From assembly GCA_021162285.1 (NCBI GenBank), contig JAGGYZ010000338.1, positions 1 through 6,807 of the forward strand: a DNA stretch of 6,807 bases. Direction: 5' to 3'. The notes below the pieces were generated by a model. The model was not told where the DNA came from. It did not search any database and saw nothing but the letters and a program-made list of their open reading frames with translations. Made by a program: the position numbers and the translations under genes. The DNA is from Candidatus Fermentibacteraceae bacterium (GTDB lineage: Bacteria; Fermentibacterota; Fermentibacteria; Fermentibacterales; JCC-6). The stretch's first letter is position 1; every line of letters begins with the position of its first letter. Positions 1 through 6,062 of the stretch are shown in pieces.

Positions 1-781
1 GGCATACAAGACAGGTTGCGCCGGCATAAAGCCCGGCCAGTTCTTTATCGCTTACGCCACCGGTGAAATTAACTCTGGAGCCAAGATTCAGTCTGCCTGA
101 AAGAGATCGGAGCTCTGACTCCAGCCCCCCTCTGCCAGCAATAACAAGATCCCCATCCCACTTCCCGGCAACTGCTGCAAAGGCCAGGATCAGGGTGTGC
201 AGGCTCTTCCGGCGCTCAAGGTGTCCTACGGAAAGTATGTATTTCCTGTCGGCTGAAGGTTGCACTTCAGGAAGAGAGGCTGCTGAGTTTGCAACAATGT
301 GAAGTTTGCTTCTGCTGATTCCGTAGTTCTCAACAATCTGGTCGGCGATCCAGCTTGAAACCGTAACAACAGCGTCAGCTCGTCCAAGGCTGGCTTTCAT
401 GTTCAATTTGAGAAGAAGATATCTGGACAGGCTGAGGTATTTTCTGTTCACAAGAAACCTCAGGTCATGAACTGTTAGAACGGTTTTTATCTGTGAACCG
501 AATGCCGGAACCGGAAGCGTATCTGTAACCCATATATCAGAAGCTCCGGCTCTTCTCCAGAACCCCGGCAATCTCTCGGAATAACGCACAGCAAGACTTC
601 TTCTGGACGCAACTACTGTCTTTTTTAGAGAAGGTGCAGTGTTCTGTGGAAAACCCCGGGTTACCGCAGCAGTTAGATTGAACTCGCCGCCCAGCCTGTT
701 ATGAAGCTCAATTGCCCTTTTTGCAGCACCCGTTGCTGTGTTTTCGAAGGGAAGCCAGTTAAGAAGAACGGACCTTTTCAT
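1..781 (-). CDS. GT4-family (GT-B fold) glycosyltransferase, 3' end cut by the window
   Basis: I translated 260 codons by hand from the ATG at 781 and met no stop before the left edge; the C-terminus lies outside the window. It probably transfers a sugar from a nucleotide-sugar donor to an acceptor in the cytoplasm, as in surface polysaccharide or glycan assembly; the substrate cannot be told. The N-terminal acceptor half carries TATGAAKRAIEL (residues 15-26) and TVHDLRFL (103-110), then the linker RADAVVTVSSW (134-144), usual in GT4 proteins. The donor half begins at YILSVGHLERRKSLHTLI (181-198), followed by LVIAGRGG (212-219) and RVNFTGGVSDKELAGLYAGA (236-255). The sequence ends just before the expected PS-EGFG nucleotide-sugar-binding motif. 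A GGGAG ribosome-binding site sits 3 nt before the ATG. Codon use resembles the neighbours. The family call is firm, the specificity unknown. Confidence 0.9.
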   Translation of the reverse strand, partial: MKRSVLLNWLPFENTATGAAKRAIELHNRLGGEFNLTAAVTRGFPQNTAPSLKKTVVASRRSLAVRYSERLPGFWRRAGASDIWVTDTLPVPAFGSQIKTVLTVHDLRFLVNRKYLSLSRYLLLKLNMKASLGRADAVVTVSSWIADQIVENYGISRSKLHIVANSAASLPEVQPSADRKYILSVGHLERRKSLHTLILAFAAVAGKWDGDLVIAGRGGLESELRSLSGRLNLGSRVNFTGGVSDKELAGLYAGATCLVC

Positions 782-797
782 TTTCTCCCGGTAAAAG

Positions 798-803
798 ATT
801 ATA
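798..803 (-). promoter_or_regulatory. Candidate -10 box for the glycosyltransferase gene
   Basis: The minus strand reads a perfect TATAAT 17 bp before the glycosyltransferase ATG, in the 73-bp spacer shared with the divergent plus-strand gene. No good -35 hexamer lies 16-18 bp upstream. The box sits in the loop of an imperfect dyad (GTAAAAGA/TCTTAC, 791-810). The call rests on the one hexamer. For the divergent plus-strand gene the best -10 seen is TAGAAT at 818-823, also without a convincing -35. Confidence 0.3.
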
Positions 804-854
804 GTCTTACATGCTTGTAGAATATACAGTTTTACCTGAAGAAGGAAGGAAACA

Positions 855-1262
855 ATGGCAGATCAGGAAGCACTGCTTGAAGAAATCAACCAGTACAAAC
901 AGGAAAAAGAGTCTGTAAGAAAAATACTGGGGCAGATTGGTGGAGCAGGTGATGCAAAGAAGGAAAAGATAACCGGGATCGCATTCACTTCGCTGGTGGT
1001 ACTTCTGTTCGCATTCGACTTCATGCGCCACGCGCTTCATCTGCCTGTGTCATTCATTCCTGAAATGTTCAGCGTGGAAATAGCAGTTCTTCTGGTTTCA
1101 ATAAAAATCCTGTGGATGATACACAGACAGCAGAAGGTTGAGCATTTTCAGTTCTGGATTCTCAATACTATTGAGTTTCAGATGAACAGCTCTGCTGTTA
1201 AGATAAGAAAAATAGAAAAAATGCTGGAGGAATCCGCAAAACAAAACTCTCCGAAAGAATAA
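855..1262 (+). CDS. Small membrane protein with two predicted helices and coiled-coil ends, function unknown
   Basis: This 135-residue protein has no function I recognise. A charged N-terminal helix (about residues 3-25, rich in E, K and Q) could form a coiled coil. It is followed by a Gly/Lys linker, a first hydrophobic stretch (about 41-57, GIAFTSLVVLLFAFDF) and a second (about 72-88, FSVEIAVLLVSIKILWM). A conserved-looking aromatic and basic segment HFQFWILNTIEFQ (97-109) then leads into a second charged amphipathic helix (about 113-130). Both ends are probably cytoplasmic, giving a hairpin in the inner membrane. The ATG at 855 is supported by a purine-rich GAAGGAAGGA (841-850) ribosome-binding site. 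It is the only confident plus-strand gene here, is divergent from the glycosyltransferase and stops 3 bp short of the convergent tRNA-Phe. A scaffold or regulatory role would be a guess. Confidence 0.85.
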   Translation: MADQEALLEEINQYKQEKESVRKILGQIGGAGDAKKEKITGIAFTSLVVLLFAFDFMRHALHLPVSFIPEMFSVEIAVLLVSIKILWMIHRQQKVEHFQFWILNTIEFQMNSSAVKIRKIEKMLEESAKQNSPKE

Positions 1263-1265
1263 GAC

Positions 1266-1341
<76 letters not shown>

Positions 1342-1353
1342 ACCGGAGGCAGT

Positions 1354-1382
1354 AATTTAAGCCGTTTCTGATAACCGGTCAA
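1354..1382 (-). promoter_or_regulatory. Sigma70-type promoter for tRNA-Phe
   Basis: The minus strand shows TTGACC (complement of 1377-1382, 5/6 to the -35 consensus), a 17-bp spacer and TAAATT (complement of 1354-1359, 4/6 to the -10 consensus). Initiation would fall near 1347, about 6 nt before the mature tRNA 5' end, which suits a short tRNA leader. The promoter lies downstream of the rubredoxin stop. No terminator is visible between the two, so read-through from the GlmL-rubredoxin unit into the tRNA is also possible. The stretch 1383-1415 shows nothing else. Confidence 0.55.
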
Positions 1383-1415
1383 CCCCTGAAACACAAGCAG
1401 ATACACAGCAGTAAA

Positions 1416-1589
1416 TTAGCTGTTTCTACCTGACACTTCTTCAAAAAATTCACGACCCACACCGCATACCGGACACTTCCAGTTGACAGGGAGCCCTCCA
1501 GAGTTCAGGGGCTTTTCTTCCAGGCGTTGCTGCCTGTTTGCAGCCTTTTCGTTATACACATAGCCGCATGCCTGACATTCCCAGACCAT
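1416..1589 (-). CDS. Rubredoxin-like protein, 57 residues
   Basis: I found this gene by translating the gap below the GlmL-like gene. It encodes 57 residues with two metal-binding knuckles, C5-QA-C8-GY and C39-PV-C42-G. LPVNW immediately precedes the second knuckle and a GxxFFEEV tail follows. Spacing between knuckles (C8 to C39) is one residue longer than in classical rubredoxin, and overall length matches the 52-54-residue family. A single Fe bound by four Cys, shuttling one electron in the cytoplasm, is the likely role. The centre (residues 13-32) is basic and polar and lacks the usual acidic DxxxG and PGTxF elements, so a zinc-ribbon role is possible. Its start overlaps the GlmL stop (ATGATG over TGA), which points to translational coupling. 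The partner enzyme is not identified. Confidence 0.85.
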   Translation of the reverse strand: MVWECQACGYVYNEKAANRQQRLEEKPLNSGGLPVNWKCPVCGVGREFFEEVSGRNS

Positions 1590-4339
1590 CATTCCTCCTG
1601 TGTCTGCACCAGTACCAGAGGTCTTTCCACTCCAGCCCTCATCCTTGTGGTTGTAAACAGAACGCAGTTACTGCCTGCGTTCCTTTTCAACTTACGCAAA
1701 ACTTCATTCTCCAGGGAAGCATCTCCCACTCCAGACAACAGTATCAGTGAGAATGGAATATCCTCGGACCCGGTCAGAATAACGCCAGGTTCCTCCCCCA
1801 GGAACCCAACCAGGTCAGCCCCTTCCATACAAGGCGCTATTACCCCTGCGACACCGGCATCCACTGCCTGTTCAACAAGATCGGATGTGAATTTCCTGTT
1901 CAGAAGAACAATCGAGCCTTTCCTGAAAGAATCTACCGTAAGAGTACCCCACCTGAGCTTTCCAAAACCGGCTACACCCTGCACAGTTAACCCGGAGAAC
2001 TTTAGAGAAGCAGACATAACCGGGTTAACCTCTGTCACAGTTCCCTGTATAGGTGAAAGCATTTCTACCGGGTCAAGATTGTACTGTATGGTAACGATAC
2101 CTGTTTTTCTGTCAATCCCGGTTACAGTTCCAGTGTCGGGGGACTTGATGTTTTTAAGTGTGTCTCCGATTGCAATAACCTGTGTACGCTCAACAAACTC
2201 ACCCAGCCTCACTTTCAAGTTAGCAGTGATTCTTCTGGGTTTAATCCCAAGCAGTTTCGCCACATTTACACTGTGTGGTTTACCGTCGTAGTCCTGTATT
2301 TCCTTGAGAATTATCATCCCGGGCATCACAATAGAATGAACAATACCCCGGACAGGGCTTCTCATTGAACTGCTGTATCCTGTAAAGCCCCTGCCCATAG
2401 CGATTGAAAATACCTTATCTCCTGTCTGCACCTTGTCACCGGATTTAACCTTAATTCCCTGCATTACCATCTCATCGGTGACCTCTTTTTTTCCGTATCC
2501 CACATGCCCTCTGGCATCAACGAAGTAAATCCTGGGAGGTACAAGACGGTTCGTTCCAAGAACACCACCTGGAACAACAGAATCTCCTGCTTTCACTTGA
2601 ATCTCACCCTCGTAGGCAAGGCTGAATTCTCTGGTATCTTCCTGGAAAACCACATCAGGAGCAGATACTGAAGGCAGAACAGGCTCAGCAGGGAAATCAG
2701 CAGGCTTCTCCAGGAAATCCATTGGAAGCAATTCGTCCTTAAACCTGCAGTCTACCAGAAGAGGTACATCAACATCAGGCAGTGAAACATTGTGTATCTT
2801 TACTCCATTGCAGCTTTCAAGGTAAAGGAATCCTCCTGAGGCAACTTTTGTTACAGAGCCCGGTGTTGTTACAGTAAGATTTCTTGTTTTAGTCAGCGGC
2901 GAATAAACCACACACACAGGAGCAAGACACTGCTCTTTGTAGTACTTCAGAGCCTCGTGGGGATAACTGTCTGACAGCACTCCCATGTGGGGGCTCTGGA
3001 AGTGTCTGTCTACCATTAGAGTTGTAAGACCTTTCGGCCTGAATCCCGAGGCAAGTATCCATGCTGCTCTTCTGGGTGTTGCGTGGGCCATAACACCTCC
3101 GGCCCCGATGATCACAGAAACATCGGATATTCTAAAACGGTCTCCATAAATTGTCTTGAATGCTTCATCGAACTTGCACTTGCCCAGCCGTCTCATCCGC
3201 TCTGTAAATCCAACTCTTGATTTTATATAACTGATCTCAATGTGGTGTTTCCACGCCAGCCTCATTCCTTCAGCGGCAGCGGCACATTCAATGACCTCTG
3301 CTGTTTCATCTTCAGGAACAACTGTAGGGAAAAGAGTTTTACTGAGAATCCAGTTTCTGGCTGTTCCAGTATCAACAGCTGGTATATGGCTGAAAACCCT
3401 GTCAGAACCTGCTTCTCTTACTATGTTGGAAAGGCTGTAACTCATGCCTGTGTTGGCCGCTACAGTTCTCTGAAAACCTCCACGGATGTTGCTGAAGATG
3501 TCTGTTGTTGCCCCGCCCATATCGGCAAGCACCACATTGCCTTCCACACTGGAAACGTAGTTCTCCAGTATTCTCTCTACACCTGCAGGTGTTGGAATTA
3601 TCGGTGAAGATGTCAGCTCCGAAAGTCTTGCATAACCTGGAGCCATCTGCATTACATGGTCCATAAACAATCGGTGTACCTCTGCAATAGCTGGCTTCAT
3701 GTTGAAAGTAAAACCGTCGGGACGGATATTGTCTGTGTAGGAGATGGAAAACAACTCACCAAGCATACCGGCAATAAAAGGTCTTACCTGATGGTTACCA
3801 CAGAACACAAGGGGTAGTTTGCCACCGCCAAACTTGGGTTTCGGCTTGGAAAAAGCCAGAAGCTGGGCCATGTTCACGACCCCGGCAACAGCTCCTCTAT
3901 CGTATCCCCCTGCCAGAATGACAAGATCAGGAGAAAGGTTTTTCATCTGCCGTATCTTCTCTACCCTGGGTTTTTCATCATCGATGGCAAAGGAATCAAG
4001 AACAACTCCTCCGGCGCTGTATGTTACTGCTTCTGCTATACTTCCGGAATCAGAGGAGGCAAGGGCCACCACAAGAATTTGAAGACCACCTCCAGCAGAG
4101 CTTGTGGTGCTATAGGGAACAGTAAGAGAGCCGTCTTCATCGACAAGTTTTATTCCGGTCTGCTCGGAAAGCTGCCTGACACCATCAAAGAAGCCGATGC
4201 ACACATCTTCAGATGGCTTCTCTACAGTGGTACCAACTGAAACAGCACCAAGAGCTTTGAACTCACCCCCGCCGACTTCAAGAAGAAGAAGCTTTGTAGT
4301 AGTACTTCCAACATCACTCACTAGCAGCAGGTCAGCCAT
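1589..4339 (-). CDS. glmL: Glutamate mutase L (GlmL/'MutL')-family ASKHA ATPase with a long C-terminal beta-barrel extension
   Basis: The N-terminal part (about residues 1-500) matches the GlmL family, actin/Hsp70-like proteins found with B12-dependent glutamate mutase and D-ornithine aminomutase and thought to protect or reactivate them. Visible motifs are phosphate-1 DVGSTTTK (9-16), STTSSAGGG (78-86), PDLVILAGGYDRG (137-149), VFCGNHQVRPFI (178-189), PTPAGVE (249-255), phosphate-2 LADMGGATTDIFS (271-283), RTVAANTGMSYS (291-302) and adenosine-binding IIGAGGVMAHA (410-420). It has 916 residues, whereas the simple family is around 450-600. The extra half (about 560-916) holds repeated barrel-sandwich or KOW-like strands (GEIQVKAGD, GIKVKSGD, SPVRGIVHSI, SPDTGTVTGI, SPIQGTVTEV) and a terminal alpha/beta block. 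The ATG has AGGAG 6 nt upstream (4346-4350). No signal peptide is seen, so it is probably cytoplasmic. No mutase gene is nearby, so the client is unknown. It is not the mismatch-repair MutL. Confidence 0.88.
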   Translation of the reverse strand: MADLLLVSDVGSTTTKLLLLEVGGGEFKALGAVSVGTTVEKPSEDVCIGFFDGVRQLSEQTGIKLVDEDGSLTVPYSTTSSAGGGLQILVVALASSDSGSIAEAVTYSAGGVVLDSFAIDDEKPRVEKIRQMKNLSPDLVILAGGYDRGAVAGVVNMAQLLAFSKPKPKFGGGKLPLVFCGNHQVRPFIAGMLGELFSISYTDNIRPDGFTFNMKPAIAEVHRLFMDHVMQMAPGYARLSELTSSPIIPTPAGVERILENYVSSVEGNVVLADMGGATTDIFSNIRGGFQRTVAANTGMSYSLSNIVREAGSDRVFSHIPAVDTGTARNWILSKTLFPTVVPEDETAEVIECAAAAEGMRLAWKHHIEISYIKSRVGFTERMRRLGKCKFDEAFKTIYGDRFRISDVSVIIGAGGVMAHATPRRAAWILASGFRPKGLTTLMVDRHFQSPHMGVLSDSYPHEALKYYKEQCLAPVCVVYSPLTKTRNLTVTTPGSVTKVASGGFLYLESCNGVKIHNVSLPDVDVPLLVDCRFKDELLPMDFLEKPADFPAEPVLPSVSAPDVVFQEDTREFSLAYEGEIQVKAGDSVVPGGVLGTNRLVPPRIYFVDARGHVGYGKKEVTDEMVMQGIKVKSGDKVQTGDKVFSIAMGRGFTGYSSSMRSPVRGIVHSIVMPGMIILKEIQDYDGKPHSVNVAKLLGIKPRRITANLKVRLGEFVERTQVIAIGDTLKNIKSPDTGTVTGIDRKTGIVTIQYNLDPVEMLSPIQGTVTEVNPVMSASLKFSGLTVQGVAGFGKLRWGTLTVDSFRKGSIVLLNRKFTSDLVEQAVDAGVAGVIAPCMEGADLVGFLGEEPGVILTGSEDIPFSLILLSGVGDASLENEVLRKLKRNAGSNCVLFTTTRMRAGVERPLVLVQTQEE
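1594..1599 (-). promoter_or_regulatory. Ribosome-binding site of the rubredoxin gene, inside the end of the GlmL-like gene
   Basis: The minus strand reads AGGAGG followed by AATGATG. The spacing is 4 nt to the second ATG (1589-1587) but only 1 nt to the first (1592-1590), so the second ATG is the preferred start. The first would add one Met and give a classic ATGA overlap with the GlmL stop. Either way the site lies within the last codons of the upstream gene, so ribosomes finishing GlmL can restart here. Confidence 0.7.
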
Positions 4340-4383
4340 TGTACTCTCCTGAAACAGGATAAAACTGCAAATACCTATTACCC

Positions 4384-4412
4384 ATTATATATATAACTCA
4401 AAAAGCAGATAA
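4384..4412 (-). promoter_or_regulatory. Candidate promoter for the GlmL-rubredoxin unit in an AT-rich spacer
   Basis: The 142-bp gap between the MutS-like stop and the GlmL start is strongly AT-rich. The minus strand shows a perfect TATAAT (complement of 4384-4389) at the end of a TATATA run, 45 bp before the GlmL ATG. The hexamer 17 bp upstream, TTATCT (complement of 4407-4412), is a poor -35 (3/6). No intrinsic terminator is visible behind the MutS-like gene, so the unit may also be read from upstream. In a sequence this AT-rich a TATAAT can occur by chance. Confidence 0.35.
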
Positions 4413-4481
4413 TATAAAATAGTAACATTTAAGAAGCCTTCAAATTAAACATACAACGCAGAGGAAGAACAGTACAAATAT

Positions 4482-6062
4482 CTACATGGCGTGTCTTTCC
4501 CGGAAAAGCTGTTTGGACAAAGAGTTTGCTTCATGGATAATTTCTGCAGGGTAACCAGCGAGTTCCAGAAGACGAATTGCATTTCTGGATCTGCATGGCC
4601 CGGGCTTAATTCTGTAGTCAAAGAAATGGTGACCATCTTCTATCTGTTCCTGAAAATGAAACATTTTGTACTTTTCACCCAGCATATTTTCCAGCTCAAT
4701 ATCGTGGGTGGTAACAAGAACCATACTTCTCTCTCCAAGGTATTTCAGCACGGCGGTTGATGACGCCAGCCGCTCTGTTGTGTTGGTACCTCTGAATATC
4801 TCGTCAATAAGGAACAGGAAACGACTGCCGCTGTCTGCCTTCTTTATGAACTCGAGAATTGATTCAATTTCCACATAGTAGTAACTCTTGCCGTGACCGA
4901 GATCATCTCTTCTGCGTATGGTGCTTAAAACAGTCACACTGGGGATAACTGCACTTTCCGCATGGCAGATACCCAGTGTTTCTGAAAGAATCATGTTCAC
5001 GCCGATAGTTTTTATAAATGTGGTTTTCCCTGCCATGTTCGAACCGGTTATCAGACAGGAATGGTCGGTAAGAGAGAATGAGTTGGAAACCGGCTCTTCA
5101 AGAACAGGGTGATACATGGAAACCACTTCTACTTTATCCTCATCAACAATTTCAGGGCAGCAGCACGATCTTCGGAACTGGTATCCGGCAACAGCCATGG
5201 TTGCGTCAAGCGAGCCAATAGCCTCGTATATTTCTGTGAGTTCCTTTCTGTGCATCTTCACATACTTTGCAGCAGAGAAAAACACAATCAGATTTACAAG
5301 CAGAAGGTTGTTCACATAAGCAACAACCGATGCGCTCAGATCATCCATTCTTGATGTGTCTGCAAGCAGCCAGCCGAATTTTTTCTGCAGATGCCTGATA
5401 AAACTTTTCTTCCTGTGAAGTACTGCTATTTCCTCAAACCCGGTCTCCCCTGTATCTGCCAGAGATGCAGCTACCCCAAGCATTCTTCCCAGACTTCCAA
5501 AATCGGGGATAAAACTTGATATACGAAAAGAGATAACCTGGCTGACAACAACGTTCACTGCGGCCATGGCTATTACAACCAGAACGTATTGTTTTCCCAT
5601 AAATACCAGACCGGCAATACTTGCAATAAACAGCAAAGACAAAAGAACAATCAGTGGGAAATACACGGGTTTCTCCGGCAGTTTTCCCAGCAAAACTCTG
5701 GAAATGTACGCTGAACCCGCACCTCTGAGGCGCAGAAGAATCTTCGCAAACCTGTTTGCAGCTGCTGTGTTGTTCTGAAACTTCCGGAAAACTGAAAACC
5801 GTGTTGGTGGGAAACTCTGACCTCTTCTGTAAAGATGCATCTGTCTGTAAAGATACTGAGCGCCAACAGCACTGTATGTTGTGTTGATTCTGCTGAACAC
5901 CTCATCCATGTTCAAGTCTGCCCATACCGCTTCCGGAACGCAGTCCGCTTCACCAGGACTGCACTCATCGTGGTATCTGCGAATATGGCTCAGATCAAGC
6001 TCTGTGATCTCCTGCCCCGATCTGATTCTTTCTGAAATCAGGTTAAGATCAATTCTTCCCAC
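4482..6062 (-). CDS. Membrane-anchored MutS-like ATPase, no mismatch-recognition domain
   Basis: This 526-residue protein ends in a MutS-family ABC ATPase. Walker A is TGSNMAGKTT (339-348), a signature-like segment is RRDDLGHGKSYYYVE (384-398), Walker B is FLFLIDEIFRGTNT (415-428), the H-loop is VTTHDIE (450-456), and the tail FDYRIKPG to LLELAGYPAEII (481-509) is typical of MutS C-termini. The front (about 50-130, with DEVFSRINTTYSAVGAQYLY) resembles the MutS core. Hydrophobic segments at about 133-155, 158-178 and 247-264 suggest membrane insertion. The mismatch-binding domain with its Phe-x-Glu motif and the connector domain are absent, so a repair role is unlikely. The start is GTG at 6062; the preceding in-frame stop leaves no better start. 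The GTG overlaps the upstream stop by one base (TAGTG) with no real Shine-Dalgarno site, implying coupling to the GH114 gene. The function is unknown. Confidence 0.85.
   Translation of the reverse strand: MGRIDLNLISERIRSGQEITELDLSHIRRYHDECSPGEADCVPEAVWADLNMDEVFSRINTTYSAVGAQYLYRQMHLYRRGQSFPPTRFSVFRKFQNNTAAANRFAKILLRLRGAGSAYISRVLLGKLPEKPVYFPLIVLLSLLFIASIAGLVFMGKQYVLVVIAMAAVNVVVSQVISFRISSFIPDFGSLGRMLGVAASLADTGETGFEEIAVLHRKKSFIRHLQKKFGWLLADTSRMDDLSASVVAYVNNLLLVNLIVFFSAAKYVKMHRKELTEIYEAIGSLDATMAVAGYQFRRSCCCPEIVDEDKVEVVSMYHPVLEEPVSNSFSLTDHSCLITGSNMAGKTTFIKTIGVNMILSETLGICHAESAVIPSVTVLSTIRRRDDLGHGKSYYYVEIESILEFIKKADSGSRFLFLIDEIFRGTNTTERLASSTAVLKYLGERSMVLVTTHDIELENMLGEKYKMFHFQEQIEDGHHFFDYRIKPGPCRSRNAIRLLELAGYPAEIIHEANSLSKQLFRERHAM

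Noticed and set aside
63..302. 79-residue plus-strand open frame opposite the glycosyltransferase
   Set aside because: The minus strand carries an uninterrupted GT4 translation with family motifs. The plus-strand product is Ser/Pro/Arg-rich and motif-free.
791..810. GTAAAAGA/TCTTAC dyad as an operator or hairpin
   Set aside because: It is imperfect (two bulged A) and short. One such match in an AT-rich promoter spacer is not enough to call a site.
572..840. Mobile elements, CRISPR or other repeats in the left part of the window
   Set aside because: I saw no transposase, terminal inverted repeats or regularly spaced direct repeats here or elsewhere in the window.
807..1040. 77-residue minus-strand open frame opposite the two-helix membrane gene
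   Set aside because: It is a shadow of the plus-strand gene, which has a ribosome-binding site and coherent helices. It also runs into the divergent promoter spacer.
1527..2291. 254-residue plus-strand open frame opposite the GlmL-like gene
   Set aside because: Its translation is rich in Ser, Thr and Pro without any motif, as expected of the antisense of a real gene. The minus-strand frame has clear family motifs.
4433..4441. GAAGCCTTC palindrome behind the MutS-like gene as a terminator
   Set aside because: The arms are only 4 bp with a one-base centre, so no stable hairpin forms, and no T-run follows on the minus strand.
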